This document shows positions 36,446 through 47,146 of a stretch of DNA of 64,000 bases, in pieces; within the stretch, counting starts at the first letter, position 1, and every line of letters begins with the position of its first letter. Location: NCBI RefSeq assembly GCF_032818155.1, contig NZ_CP102589.1, positions 2,962,001 to 3,026,000 on the forward strand, in the 5' to 3' direction. The position numbers and the translations under genes were made by a program. Source of the DNA: Niallia taxi. GTDB lineage: Bacteria; Bacillota; Bacilli; Bacillales; Cytobacillaceae. The notes below the pieces were generated by a model. It did no database searches. It worked only from the letters and a program-made list of their open reading frames with translations, and was not told the origin of the DNA.

Positions 36446-38860
36446 CTACATTAGTATATAAGGATTAACATCTATCGAAATTTGTAAACCATTTGAACTA
36501 ATTTCACCTTGATAATGGTCTAAAATTGACTTTAATACTTCTTTTAAGTTTGGTTCCTGTTTGTATTTTATCAGACACTGGTACCGATATCTATTTTTTA
36601 TTCTGGAAATAGGGGAAGCAACTGGTCCTAAAACCACCGTTTTCGGAGAAAGCTTATGCCTTACAACCTTTGTGATTTGCTCTGTGACAGCAACTGTCTT
36701 CATCAGCTCCTCATGGCTGACGGTTATGAGAGTTATATAATAGTAAGGAGGATAGGAGTGGTTTCTTCTTATCATCATCTCACTTTGATAAAAACGGTCG
36801 TAATCCTGCAGACTCGCTAATTCAATGCTGTAATGCTCTGGCGTGTAGGTCTGAAAAATTACCTCTCCAGCCAATTCATGCCTGCCAGCCCGTCCGCTGA
36901 CTTGTGTTAACAGCTGGAATGTTTTTTCAGATGACCGAAAATCCGGCAAATGAAGCATTGTATCTGCTGAAAGCACACCAACTAGCGTGATTCTAGGGAA
37001 GTCCAACCCTTTTGCAATCATTTGTGTGCCTAGCAATATGTCGGCGTTTCCGTCTTGAAACTCTTTAAGGAGCTTTTCGTGTGAGCCCTTGCGGCTAGTC
37101 GTATCGACATCCATGCGAATAACTTTTGCTTCAGGGATAACTTTAGTAAGCTCTTCCTCCACCTTTTGCGTTCCTGTACCGAAATAGCGGATATGCTCAC
37201 TATTACACTCTGGACACTGAAGCGGTGTCTGGTCCTCATATCCGCAATAATGGCATTTCATTTGATTAGTATAACGATGGTATGTCAGACTAATGTCACA
37301 ATGAGGACATTTTACCACATAACCACAATCACGACACATAACAAAAGAAGAATGTCCGCGTTTATTCAAGAATAATACCGTTTGCTCTTGCTTCTCCATA
37401 CGATCCTTCAGTTTTTCAAGGAGAACTCTTGAGAACATGGAGCGATTTCCTTCTTTAAGCTCTTCTCTCATATCCACAATTTCCACTTCCGGCAATGGTC
37501 TGTTATTCATTCTGCTTGGAAGGGACAATAAGGTATAAACTCCCTTTTGTGCCCTTGCAAAGCTTTCAAGTGCAGGTGTTGCACTTCCAAGGACAACCGG
37601 ACAATTGTGAATCTTTCCTCTTTCAATTGCCGCTTCTCTTGCATGATATCTTGGATTTTCTTCTTGTTTATATGTCATCTCATGCTCCTCATCAATAATG
37701 ATGATTCCAAGATTTTCAAATGGAGCAAATACAGCAGATCTGGCACCAACTACTACCTTCACTTCTTTGCGTTGAATTTTTCTCCATTCGTCATACTTTT
37801 CTCCGACAGACAAACCACTGTGCAGGACAGCTACCTGATCTCCAAAGCGACCTTTAAACCTATTTACCATTTGGGGAGTTAACGCAATTTCCGGAACTAA
37901 GACAATTGCTTCTTCCCCTTTTTCCAGCACGTTTTGAATGGACTGCAGGTACACCTCTGTTTTACCACTGCCTGTTACGCCGTATAATAGAAAAACTTCG
38001 TGCTTATCATTTCTAATGGATGCATGAATCGGAGCAATTGCAGTTGACTGTTCCCCTGTCAATGGGAGCGGTTCTGTTTTGGCAAACTGTCTCTGTTCAT
38101 ATGGATCACGGTATATCTCAAGATTTTTTTCAGCAAGAACCTGCCGTTCTACAAGCCCCTTAACGGCAGAGCTTGAAATACTCAATCTTTCAAGCAATTG
38201 CCTTTGTTCAATCGGTTCCCTGTTATGGATAAAAAATTCAATCACTTGTTTTTGCTTACTCGCTTGTTTTGTCAAAGACTCAGCATAAATCAGCAGTTCC
38301 TCTGCACTCATAAGTGGGATAATATGCTTTGTTGTTTTCTTTTTTCCTTTTGATTGAACTTCATAATGAACCTCTGCTATACCCTCTTTCACCAGCTTTT
38401 GAATGGCATGGATGGAAGCAAACTTAATCGCCTCTTCCCAAAGTACAGATGACTCACTAGCAAAGAGCTGCTCCAGCCCATCTGGCAGCATAAAATTAGC
38501 ATTCTCGCTCACAAGTTTAAGCTTTCTTTCATATTTCGCCTTTAATGCAGGCGGCAGCATTGCTTGATAGGCGGAGATTTTATAGCATAATGTCGTTTTG
38601 GAAAGCCAATCTCCAAGTAATAGCAGCTCTTCATTTAATACAGGTACAACATCCATCGGTTCAATGACTTTTTTTAATGATTTAAAAGAAGACGTTTCCT
38701 CGACAGATTCTACAAAGCCTTGCACCTTCCGCGGTCCAAATGGGACAATAACGCGCATACCCGGTTGAATGACTTCTTCTAAATGCTCTGGTATCAAGTA
38801 GTCGAATGGCCTGTCAGTTTGCTTTGCAGGTACGTCCACAATTACCTTTGCAATACTCAT
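36446..38860 (-). CDS. priA: Primosomal replication-restart helicase PriA
   Basis: PriA (804 aa) reloads the replisome at collapsed forks. The N-terminal DNA-binding region (1-~200) has RPFDYLIPEHL and VIVPFGPRKVQGFV. The helicase core carries Walker A GVTGSGKTEVYL, the DEEH motif in IIDEEHEMTYKQEENPRYH and SATPALES. The zinc-binding insertion is visible as CRDCGYVVKCPHC, CHYCGY and CPECNSEH. GTQMIAKGLDFPRI and GRAGR complete the C-terminal motifs. It overlaps coaBC by 4 bases. Confidence 0.97.
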   Translation of the reverse strand: MSIAKVIVDVPAKQTDRPFDYLIPEHLEEVIQPGMRVIVPFGPRKVQGFVESVEETSSFKSLKKVIEPMDVVPVLNEELLLLGDWLSKTTLCYKISAYQAMLPPALKAKYERKLKLVSENANFMLPDGLEQLFASESSVLWEEAIKFASIHAIQKLVKEGIAEVHYEVQSKGKKKTTKHIIPLMSAEELLIYAESLTKQASKQKQVIEFFIHNREPIEQRQLLERLSISSSAVKGLVERQVLAEKNLEIYRDPYEQRQFAKTEPLPLTGEQSTAIAPIHASIRNDKHEVFLLYGVTGSGKTEVYLQSIQNVLEKGEEAIVLVPEIALTPQMVNRFKGRFGDQVAVLHSGLSVGEKYDEWRKIQRKEVKVVVGARSAVFAPFENLGIIIIDEEHEMTYKQEENPRYHAREAAIERGKIHNCPVVLGSATPALESFARAQKGVYTLLSLPSRMNNRPLPEVEIVDMREELKEGNRSMFSRVLLEKLKDRMEKQEQTVLFLNKRGHSSFVMCRDCGYVVKCPHCDISLTYHRYTNQMKCHYCGYEDQTPLQCPECNSEHIRYFGTGTQKVEEELTKVIPEAKVIRMDVDTTSRKGSHEKLLKEFQDGNADILLGTQMIAKGLDFPRITLVGVLSADTMLHLPDFRSSEKTFQLLTQVSGRAGRHELAGEVIFQTYTPEHYSIELASLQDYDRFYQSEMMIRRNHSYPPYYYITLITVSHEELMKTVAVTEQITKVVRHKLSPKTVVLGPVASPISRIKNRYRYQCLIKYKQEPNLKEVLKSILDHYQGEISSNGLQISIDVNPYILM

Positions 38861-40062
38861 ACCTGATCTTCCTTCAATAAATAAGCCTGCTCAAGAATTT
38901 TTTCTGCTACTTCATCCTTCGTCATAAGAGGTAGCTCTACTTTTTTGCCATCGCGTTTAAAGATTGTCACAATATTTGTATCTGTGCCAAACCCAGCTCC
39001 CGCAGCACTGATATTGTTAGCAACAATCATATCGGCATTTTTACGTTTTAGCTTGTCTTGCGCATATTTATCAATATCTTTTGTTTCAGCAGCAAAACCA
39101 ACCAGAATTTGCTTTGTCTTTTGCTTGCCTAATTCCATCAGAATATCTTTTGTTCGAGTAAATGTAATTGTTTCTGCTCCATCCGTCTTTTTCACTTTAT
39201 GCTCATGTGTCAAGACTGGCTTATAGTCGCTCACAGCTGCTGTTTTTACAATAATATCGGCAGCACTGCTATATTGCATAACCTTTTCATACATTTGCTC
39301 AGCACTTTCCACACGGAATACTTCCGCTTCTTTCGGTGGCGTCAAATGGGTAGGTCCTGTAACAAGAATAACTCTCGCTCCCATTTTGGCTGCTTGCTTT
39401 GCAACACTATATCCCATTTTCCCTGTAGAATGATTGGATACAAAGCGGACAGGATCTATCTTCTCTCTTGTCGGTCCTGCTGTCACTAATACTGTTTTCC
39501 CTTCGAGCAGCTTCTTTTCTCCTTTGAAATGAGCTTCCATATGCTCGATGATTTTTTCAGGCTCTTCTAATCTGCCTTTCCCAACATAGCCGCATGCTAA
39601 ATAGCCTTCTCCCGGATTAATGAAGCGGTACCCGTAATCATACAGTACCGATATGTTTTTTTGAACAGCTGGGTGGTCATACATATGCACATTCATGGCT
39701 GGAGCAATCCAGACATCAGAGGTTGCCGCAAGCAAAGTAGTTGAAATCATATTATCAGCGATGCCGTTCGCCAATTTCCCAATAATATTGGCTGTTGCCG
39801 GTCCAACCAAAATTAAATCAGCCCAGTCTGCAAGGTCAATATGTGCAATTACTTTTGGATCCTTTTCATCGAAAGTATCTGTATATACTTCGTTCTTCGA
39901 CAGCGCCTTAAATGTGAGCGGGGACACAAATTGCATGGCCGATTCAGACATAATAACTTTAACATCAGCGCCTTTTTGGGTCAGCTTGCTAGTTAATGCA
40001 CACATCTTATAAACAGCAATTCCACCTGTCACACATAAAAGAATCTTTTTCCCTTCTAACAA
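38857..40062 (-). CDS. coaBC: Bifunctional phosphopantothenoylcysteine decarboxylase / phosphopantothenate-cysteine ligase
   Basis: CoaBC (401 aa) performs two consecutive steps of coenzyme A synthesis. The N-terminal flavoprotein CoaC half has LLCVTGGIAVYK, a DLILVGPATANIIGKLANGI segment and MNVHMYDHPAV. The C-terminal CoaB half has VTAGPTREKIDPVRFVSNHS and STGKMGYSVAK, and a dimer/lid region NADMIVANNI. The start is TTG at 40062, seven bases after GTGG, giving MLEGKKILLCV as in B. subtilis. The longer upstream frame has no start signal. Confidence 0.95.
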   Translation of the reverse strand: MLEGKKILLCVTGGIAVYKMCALTSKLTQKGADVKVIMSESAMQFVSPLTFKALSKNEVYTDTFDEKDPKVIAHIDLADWADLILVGPATANIIGKLANGIADNMISTTLLAATSDVWIAPAMNVHMYDHPAVQKNISVLYDYGYRFINPGEGYLACGYVGKGRLEEPEKIIEHMEAHFKGEKKLLEGKTVLVTAGPTREKIDPVRFVSNHSTGKMGYSVAKQAAKMGARVILVTGPTHLTPPKEAEVFRVESAEQMYEKVMQYSSAADIIVKTAAVSDYKPVLTHEHKVKKTDGAETITFTRTKDILMELGKQKTKQILVGFAAETKDIDKYAQDKLKRKNADMIVANNISAAGAGFGTDTNIVTIFKRDGKKVELPLMTKDEVAEKILEQAYLLKEDQV

Positions 40063-40164
40063 TTTGCATCCACTTCTTTCTCTCTTTAGTACTCTTATTA
40101 TGCAAGAAAATAAAAGATTTTTCACCTTGAGAAACTTAAGTTTATTAAAGCCTATTCACTCCAT

Positions 40165-40198
40165 GAAAAAAGACCGATCTGATGAGATCCAGTCTTTT
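40165..40198 (-). terminator. Terminator after rpoZ
   Basis: An imperfect 13-base stem (40185-40198 with 40168-40180; AAAAGAC..GATCT paired with AGATC..GTCTTTT) plus TTTTTT lies ~55 bases beyond the rpoZ stop codon. It would separate rpoZ from coaBC or reduce read-through. Confidence 0.7.
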
Positions 40199-40251
40199 CT
40201 CTTGTAAATATTCACTCTTATATGTGAACCAATTAAGCCTTCAAGTAAATA

Positions 40252-40464
40252 TTACTCATTATCCGCTGGATCGTTTACACGGTATGTCAGCTGATCTTGA
40301 TTGATTTCCTCTAATGCTTTTCCTACGTTTTTATGGGAGATATACTTATCCAATTGAAGCTTTTCATTTAACTGAAGCTTTCTTGCTCTTTTTGCCGCAA
40401 CAGACACTAAAGAATATTTGGAATCAATTTTAGTCAACAATGAATCAATAGATGGATTTAACAT
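40252..40464 (-). CDS. rpoZ: RNA polymerase omega subunit
   Basis: Omega (70 aa) helps fold and assemble the beta' subunit of RNA polymerase. [20 protein letters not shown] and [10 protein letters not shown] are typical of the Gram-positive family, as is [15 protein letters not shown] near the C-terminus. It starts two bases after the gmk stop codon, the standard gmk-rpoZ pair. Confidence 0.95.
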   Translation of the reverse strand: MLNPSIDSLLTKIDSKYSLVSVAAKRARKLQLNEKLQLDKYISHKNVGKALEEINQDQLTYRVNDPADNE

Positions 40465-40466
40465 GT

Positions 40467-41090
<624 letters not shown>

Positions 41091-41354
41091 CTACCCTTCA
41101 TCCAAAATTTCATCACGGTCATTTAATCGATGTGCAACCGTTTCAGGCTGAACAGCTGAAAGGATAACATGGTCGCTATCCATTACAATTACAGCCCTTG
41201 TTCTCCGACCATAAGTTGCATCAATAAGTGAGCCTCGATCTCTAGCATCTTGAATAATGCGTTTAATTGGAGCTGATTCAGGACTGACAATCGAAATGAT
41301 CCGGTTTGCAGAAACAATATTACCGAAACCAATATTAATTAGCTTGATGGACAT
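41091..41354 (-). CDS. remA: Extracellular matrix regulator RemA
   Basis: RemA (87 aa, DUF370) is a DNA-binding protein that activates biofilm-matrix operons in B. subtilis; its octameric ring binds DNA. The conserved [34 protein letters not shown] and [17 protein letters not shown] motifs are all present. It lies between yloC and gmk as in B. subtilis. Its downstream targets are not in this window. Confidence 0.95.
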   Translation of the reverse strand: MSIKLINIGFGNIVSANRIISIVSPESAPIKRIIQDARDRGSLIDATYGRRTRAVIVMDSDHVILSAVQPETVAHRLNDRDEILDEG

Positions 41355-41413
41355 TACTCTACCCCAATCATATTGTATTATTTTTGACGAGTTAGACTTA
41401 ATCTAAACATTCC

Positions 41414-42289
41414 TTATTCAATGTTTTGAACTTGCTCCTTCATTTTTTCCAAGGAGCTTTTCAGGTCGACTACGGCCGAAGCTATTTCTGCTGCATTGCC
41501 TTTTGAACCAATGGTATTTACTTCCCTGTTCATCTCCTGCAAAAGAAAATCAAGTCTTCTGCCAACAGGTTCAGATTCTTCTATTATAGAAGCAAATTGG
41601 TGGATATGGCTATACAAGCGCACCAATTCTTCATTAATATCGGCTTTTTCGGCGAAAATCGCCACCTCTGTCAACAACCTGCTTTCATCAACGAGTCCTG
41701 AAGTGTAGCTATCGAGCTTTGCTTTTAGTCTTTCCCGATAAGACTCTGCCACCTTTGGAGCAAGACGTTTTAACTTGTCTGTAACTTGATGAACGCTCTG
41801 CAGGAGTGCAAGAATATTTGTCTTTAATTCCCGTCCCTCTGCTTCTCTCATTACTGCAAGCTGGATTGCTGCATCCTTAACAGCTCCCAGAAGCATCGAC
41901 TCCATTTCTTCCACATTCACAGGATCATCCAGTAGTTGAAAGCAATCTTTGTTTTGCAATAGCTCACTTACCGATACTGGTTCCTTAATTGTGAACCTCG
42001 CTCTCATTTCCTCAAGCACCCGATAATACTCATCAAGCAATTGCCAGTCAACCACCATCTTTTGATTTTTGGCTTTTTCGCCATCAATCGTAATGAACAC
42101 CTCTGCCCTGCCTCTATGTATATATTGCGAGATTAACTTTTTCACTGCATCTTCCAGTGTCAAATATTGCTTAGGCATTCGAACAATCTGTTCACAAAAC
42201 CGATGATTGACTGTCTTCATTTCAGCGCTAACGGAAATACCATTACCCTTTCGTGAACCTGCCCCATAGCCTGTCATGCTTTTCACCAT
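41414..42289 (-). CDS. yloC: YicC/YloC family endoribonuclease
   Basis: This 291-residue protein starts MVKSMTGYGAGSRKG, the YicC signature, and includes VNHRFCEQIVRMP, LLTEVAIFAEKADINEELVR and FLLQEMNREVNTIGSK. YicC proteins form hexameric ring endoribonucleases that bind and cut structured RNA; this role is from family knowledge. The central part is largely helical. It lies upstream of remA-gmk. Confidence 0.93.
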   Translation of the reverse strand: MVKSMTGYGAGSRKGNGISVSAEMKTVNHRFCEQIVRMPKQYLTLEDAVKKLISQYIHRGRAEVFITIDGEKAKNQKMVVDWQLLDEYYRVLEEMRARFTIKEPVSVSELLQNKDCFQLLDDPVNVEEMESMLLGAVKDAAIQLAVMREAEGRELKTNILALLQSVHQVTDKLKRLAPKVAESYRERLKAKLDSYTSGLVDESRLLTEVAIFAEKADINEELVRLYSHIHQFASIIEESEPVGRRLDFLLQEMNREVNTIGSKGNAAEIASAVVDLKSSLEKMKEQVQNIE

Positions 42290-42378
42290 ATATTAACACA
42301 TCCAATTTAATTGGCAATTAGTTTCATAATTAGTACAGCTGCCATGTAATCCGTTGCTCATTTTAGAGATATCTGCAT

Positions 42379-42419
42379 AAAAAAACAAAAGGCATAGAGT
42401 TATCTCTAGTACCTTTTGG
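42379..42419 (-). terminator. Terminator after the P-type ATPase gene
   Basis: An interrupted stem (CAAAAGG/CCTTTTG and AGAG/CTCT) is followed by TTTTTTT on the minus strand, ~15 bases after the stop codon. Confidence 0.75.
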
Positions 42420-42432
42420 ATTATAACATATT

Positions 42433-45111
42433 TTATTTTGATTTACTTAACAAAAATGATCCTGCTAGTAAAAAAGTTGGAACAGAAGCTAATCCTAATA
42501 TCATCAGCCAATCCTTCGGTTGAATGGCAACAGTATGGAAAATGCCTTGCAGTCCTGGTACATAAATAACAACAAGCACTAACAACAGGGAGGACAGTAC
42601 AGCCCAAACCAAATACATGTTTCCAAATGGATTGCGGGACAATATTGATTTTTCACTGCGGCAGTCAAATACATGGATGAGCTGCGCTAGTACTAGTGTG
42701 GCAAAGGCTACGGTTTGCGCATATGCAAGATTATCTGGATTATCATTATATGCCAGCATAAAGGCAGCAATGGTCGAAAGCCCAATCAATATTCCTCTTG
42801 AAATGACCTTCCAGCCCAGACCTCTTGCAAATACACCTTCATTCGGACTGCGCGGATCACGCTTCATCACATTATCTTCCGGTCTATCAAGACCTAGAGC
42901 CATCGCTGGCAGTCCATCTGTCACTAAATTGACCCAAAGTATTTGGATAGGAACTAATGGCAATGGCAGCGCCAAAATCATCGCAAATAGCATAACGAGA
43001 ATTTCCCCGACATTAGATGCGAGCAGATACCTGATGAACTTACGGATGTTTTCATAAATATTTCTTCCTTCTATAATTGCTGATTTAATGGAAGCGAAGT
43101 TGTCATCCATTAATACAAGAGAAGAAGCTTCTTTGGCAACATCTGTACCAGTAATCCCCATTGCAATTCCTATATCTGCTGTTTTAATTGCTGGTGCGTC
43201 ATTGACACCATCACCTGTCATCGCGACAATATGTCCTCTGTTTTGGAAGGCTTGAACAATTTTAAGCTTATGCTCTGGCGATACCCTTGCAAAAACAGAA
43301 ACATGATCAACGACATCTTCTAATTCTTGCACACTCATATTTGCAAGCTCTTTACCTTCAAGAACTTTTGACTGACTATTAGCAATGCCAAGCTGCTTGG
43401 CGATTGCATTTGCAGTTATAACATGGTCGCCTGTAATCATAACTGTCTTAATACCAGCTTCCTTACACTCTCTAACAGCTTGTTTCACTTCTGGACGTGG
43501 AGGATCAATGATACCTTGCAGTCCGATGAACACAAGCTCGCTTTCTGCTTCCTTTTCATGCAAGATGATTGTATTTGCAGAAATTTCTTTATAAGCAATC
43601 GCAATCGTTCTTAATGCTTGGGATGCAAGTCCATCGATGGCAGCTTGTACTGTACTCTTTTCTCTGCTGCCGATATTCTCTGCTCTATTCCCCATTAAGA
43701 TTGTTTTACTTTGCCCAATCAAAACATCTGGCGCACCCTTTGTGACAACAAACTGCCTGCCTGTAGTATCCTTAACGATGACACTCATCATTTTTCTAGT
43801 CGAATCAAACGGAAATTCATTTACTATTTCAAATTGGCTCAACAATTTGCTTCTTGTATACCCGGCCTTCATCCCGGCAACAATCATCGCACCCTCTGTT
43901 GGATCACCATTTAAAACATATTCACCTGATTTCTGTTCAATTTCTGCATGATTACACAGCATGCCAAATGTAAGGAGCTGTTGCAACACTTTTTCGTTTT
44001 TAGGATCAATAGCTTGCTCATTTTCATAATATTTCCCTTGCGGCTCATAGCCTGTACCGTCTACTGACCATGTTCGTCCACTGCTCCACACCTTTGTGAC
44101 TGTCATCTTGTTTTGTGTTAATGTACCTGTTTTATCAGAGCAGATTACAGATGCACAGCCAAGTGTTTCTACTGCTGGAAGCTTACGGACAACGGCATTT
44201 TTGCGGATCATTTTCTGTACGCCAAGGCTCAATGCAATTGTCACAATTGCTGGAAGTCCTTCTGGAATGGCTGCGACAGCCAATGACACCCCTGCAAGCA
44301 CCATTGTGTACAGATCATTACCTTGAAGCACCCCGATACCTACAACAAGAACGGTCAAGGCCAATGCTGTCACAATCAGGATTTTTCCGAGCTGCTCCAG
44401 CCTGCGCTGTAGCGGGGTGATTTGTGATTCTGCATTTTGCAGAAGGTCGGCAATTTGACCCATGGCAGTTTTCATTCCTGTAGCAATGACAACACCCATC
44501 CCGCTGCCTCTGGAAACCATCGTACCCATAAAGCCCATGTTCTCCATATCGCCCAATGTCAAATTTGGATTATTAATGGACTCTGTCATTTTTTGAACAG
44601 GAACAGATTCACCTGTTAATGCTGACTCTTCTACCTCTAAGCTCCGTGATTCAATAATCCGGACATCCGCACCGATTCTGTCACCGCTTGAAAACTTGAT
44701 AACATCACCTGGTACAAGCTCTTTTGACAAGACCTTCTCCCATGTACCGTTACGAAGGACTTGAACCTGCGGCTGTGAAAGCTCCTTCAATGCGGAAAGT
44801 GATTTTTCCGCTCTTCTCTCCTGGTAAAACCCAAGAAAACTATTAAGAATGATGATTGCAATAATCGCAATCGCATCGATATATTCGCCTAATAACCCTG
44901 AAATCAACGTTGCCGCCAAAAGCACCAAAACCATAAAATCCTTAAATTGGTTAAAGAACAGGAGCAAAGCACTTTGCTTTTCTCCTTCCTCCAATTCGTT
45001 TAATCCGAATTGCTTTACGCGCTTGCCGACATCTTCATCAGACAATCCAGCCGAAAAATCAGTATTCAATGCTTCTTCCACTTGCCTCTCATTCATTTCA
45101 TGATAGTTCAT
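42433..45111 (-). CDS. Calcium-translocating P-type ATPase (YloB-like)
   Basis: This 892-residue protein is a type IIA (SERCA/PMCA-like) cation pump. It has the N-terminal actuator/leader (GLSDEDVGKRVKQFGLNEL), the TGES motif in EESALTGESVPVQK, and the phosphorylation site Asp in CSDKTGTLTQNKMTV. The KGAPDVL and TGDHVITANAIA motifs and the hinge GDGVNDAPAI are present. About ten membrane spans are visible, including VSLAVAAIPEGLPAIVTIAL (span 4, ion ligands) and the C-terminal bundle. The closest relative known to me at this position is B. subtilis YloB. Calcium is the likely substrate by family; manganese is possible. It is divergent from rqcH. Confidence 0.92.
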   Translation of the reverse strand: MNYHEMNERQVEEALNTDFSAGLSDEDVGKRVKQFGLNELEEGEKQSALLLFFNQFKDFMVLVLLAATLISGLLGEYIDAIAIIAIIILNSFLGFYQERRAEKSLSALKELSQPQVQVLRNGTWEKVLSKELVPGDVIKFSSGDRIGADVRIIESRSLEVEESALTGESVPVQKMTESINNPNLTLGDMENMGFMGTMVSRGSGMGVVIATGMKTAMGQIADLLQNAESQITPLQRRLEQLGKILIVTALALTVLVVGIGVLQGNDLYTMVLAGVSLAVAAIPEGLPAIVTIALSLGVQKMIRKNAVVRKLPAVETLGCASVICSDKTGTLTQNKMTVTKVWSSGRTWSVDGTGYEPQGKYYENEQAIDPKNEKVLQQLLTFGMLCNHAEIEQKSGEYVLNGDPTEGAMIVAGMKAGYTRSKLLSQFEIVNEFPFDSTRKMMSVIVKDTTGRQFVVTKGAPDVLIGQSKTILMGNRAENIGSREKSTVQAAIDGLASQALRTIAIAYKEISANTIILHEKEAESELVFIGLQGIIDPPRPEVKQAVRECKEAGIKTVMITGDHVITANAIAKQLGIANSQSKVLEGKELANMSVQELEDVVDHVSVFARVSPEHKLKIVQAFQNRGHIVAMTGDGVNDAPAIKTADIGIAMGITGTDVAKEASSLVLMDDNFASIKSAIIEGRNIYENIRKFIRYLLASNVGEILVMLFAMILALPLPLVPIQILWVNLVTDGLPAMALGLDRPEDNVMKRDPRSPNEGVFARGLGWKVISRGILIGLSTIAAFMLAYNDNPDNLAYAQTVAFATLVLAQLIHVFDCRSEKSILSRNPFGNMYLVWAVLSSLLLVLVVIYVPGLQGIFHTVAIQPKDWLMILGLASVPTFLLAGSFLLSKSK

Positions 45112-45318
45112 CCGGCCCTCACTTCCCCCTTTTTTAAAAAATCAGGCTCGCCACTTAAAAAGGCGAAGAATTATAGTCGCAGAACAGCTACAGCATAGTT
45201 GTCCCACACCACTATACAGAAATCATATTCACTTGAATGTGAAATAATGCTATTAATATTAGAAAAGCATCCAAGGGTTTGTTAAGCACATTTACTCCTT
45301 AATTCTTGCAATATATAG

Positions 45319-45348
45319 TTGACGCTTTATATTAGTAGAAAATTAATG
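45319..45348 (+). promoter_or_regulatory. Possible promoter of rqcH
   Basis: TTGACG followed after 18 bases by TTAATG lies ~55 bases upstream of the start. The -10 is weak. The remaining divergent region (45112-45318) shows nothing else I can name apart from a short TTCAC/GTGAA inverted repeat near 45228-45242. Confidence 0.3.
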
Positions 45349-45401
45349 TACATTAATAGAAGAACTTATGTTTTTATTCGTAAAGAAAAGGAATGTTTAT
45401 T

Positions 45402-47108
45402 ATGTCATTTGATGGTTTATTTACTAGAGCAATGGCTTCGGAAATCTCTGCAAATCTTAAAGGTGGGAGGATAAATAAGGTACAGCAGCCTTTTTCTAAT
45501 GAAATTGTCCTGATTGTTCGGGCGAACGGTAAAAATCAGAAGCTGCTCCTTTCTGTCCATCCAAGTTATGCAAGAATCCAGCTTACTCAAGAAACTTACG
45601 AAAACCCAAAGGAACCGCCAATGTTCTGTATGCTGCTTCGCAAGCATTTAGAAGGTTACTTTATTGAAAATATATACCAGATTGAAAATGAACGGATGAT
45701 TGTCCTTGAAGTAAAAGGACGTAATGAAATCGGCGATATTTCTTATAAAAAACTGATTATTGAAGTAATGGGAAGACATAGTAATGTCATCTTAGTGGAT
45801 CAAGAGAAAAACACGATTTTGGACAGCATTAAGCATGTTTCCTATGCCGTTAACAGCCATCGGGCAATATTGCCGGGCTATGAATATATCGCACCGCCTG
45901 CACAAGAAAAAATGAATCCACTTGAGGCAACAGAAGAGGATGTTTTAAAAACGATTGATTTTAATGGAGGAAAGTTGGATAAACAGCTAGTTCAACATTT
46001 TTCTGGATTGTCACCACTGTTTTCTAAAGAAATAATGTATAAATCAGGGTTGGCAAACAGAACGACACTGCCTGCTGCTTTTGCTGCAGCAATGAGGACT
46101 GTGAAAAACGAACAATATGCTCCTGCTATCATGATCACAGAGAACAAGGAATACTTTTATTTTGTTCCGCTCGAGCATGTTGGCGGAGAGGTAAAAAACT
46201 TCCCTACATTAAGCGAGATGCTCGACCGCTTTTATTTCGGAAAAGCAGAAAGAGATCGGGTTAAACAGCAAAGCAATGATTTAGAGCGCTTCATTCAAAA
46301 TGAACGGGATAAAAACAGCAAAAAAATAAGCAAGCTTGAAAAAACCTTGTCAGAAGCTGAAACAGCAGATCACTATCAGCTTATTGGCGAACTGCTGACT
46401 GCTAATTTATATGCGGCAAAAAAGGGAATGGAAAAGCTTGAAGTCATTAACTATTATGACCCAGAAGGAAGCAGTATGGAAATCGAGTTAAATCCAAGAC
46501 TGACACCGTCTGAGAATGCCCAAAAGTATTTCACACGTTATCAAAAGGCGAAAAACTCCATTGATATTATTAAGGAGCAAATTAACATTGCAGAAACAGA
46601 GCTTGAGTATTTTGAAGCCTTGTATCACCAAATCTTAACAGCTTCTCCTAAGGACATTCAAGAGATTCGTGAGGAGCTAATTGAGGAAGGCTATTTAAGA
46701 GAAAGACAGAAAAAACAGGCCAAAAAAGCACAAAATGCGAAGCCTGTTCTTGACCAGTATACTTATGATGACACGGAAATATTAGTTGGAAAAAACAACA
46801 AGCAAAATGATTATTTGACTAATAAGGTAGCGGCAAGAGATGAAATTTGGCTGCATACGAAGGATATCCCCGGAAGTCATGTTGTTATTCGCAGTAAAAC
46901 TCCGACAGAGGAAACCATTCTTCAAGCAGCAAAGCTTGCAGCTTACTTCAGTAAGGCTAGACAGTCCAGTTCTGTTCCAGTAGACTTTACACTTGTCCGC
47001 CATGTAAAAAAACCAAGTGGCGCTAAACCAGGCTTTGTTATATACGATAACCAGCAGACTGTATATGTTACACCGGACGAAGAAACAGTCATTTCCTTAA
47101 AAAAGTAA
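45402..47108 (+). CDS. rqcH: Rqc2 homologue RqcH (NEMF/FbpA family)
   Basis: RqcH (568 aa) binds obstructed 50S subunits carrying peptidyl-tRNA and adds C-terminal alanine tails, marking the stalled chain for ClpXP. The NFACT-N domain ([28 protein letters not shown]) is followed by a helix-hairpin-helix part ([15 protein letters not shown]). A long coiled coil (about residues 290-440, [16 protein letters not shown]) and the NFACT-R domain ([32 protein letters not shown]) complete it. The ATG at 45402 is 9 bases after AAGGA; an ATG three codons earlier overlaps that site. Position 97-98 is Glu-Arg rather than the Asp-Arg I recall for B. subtilis. Confidence 0.96.
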   Translation: MSFDGLFTRAMASEISANLKGGRINKVQQPFSNEIVLIVRANGKNQKLLLSVHPSYARIQLTQETYENPKEPPMFCMLLRKHLEGYFIENIYQIENERMIVLEVKGRNEIGDISYKKLIIEVMGRHSNVILVDQEKNTILDSIKHVSYAVNSHRAILPGYEYIAPPAQEKMNPLEATEEDVLKTIDFNGGKLDKQLVQHFSGLSPLFSKEIMYKSGLANRTTLPAAFAAAMRTVKNEQYAPAIMITENKEYFYFVPLEHVGGEVKNFPTLSEMLDRFYFGKAERDRVKQQSNDLERFIQNERDKNSKKISKLEKTLSEAETADHYQLIGELLTANLYAAKKGMEKLEVINYYDPEGSSMEIELNPRLTPSENAQKYFTRYQKAKNSIDIIKEQINIAETELEYFEALYHQILTASPKDIQEIREELIEEGYLRERQKKQAKKAQNAKPVLDQYTYDDTEILVGKNNKQNDYLTNKVAARDEIWLHTKDIPGSHVVIRSKTPTEETILQAAKLAAYFSKARQSSSVPVDFTLVRHVKKPSGAKPGFVIYDNQQTVYVTPDEETVISLKK

Positions 47109-47143
47109 AAGCATAATCCCGATATTCGGGATTATGCTTCTTT
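47107..47143. terminator. Bidirectional terminator between rqcH and pyrE
   Basis: Perfect 13-base arms AGCATAATCCCGA and TCGGGATTATGCT with a 3-base loop lie between the two convergent stop codons, with TTCTTTTG on the plus exit and TTTTACTTTT on the minus exit. It serves both genes and ends the pyr operon. Confidence 0.88.
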
Positions 47144-47146
47144 TGT

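Noticed and set aside
40063..40125. N-terminal extension of CoaBC
   Set aside because: The extra 21 residues are unlike the family start, and the TTG at 40062 has a well-placed ribosome-binding site.
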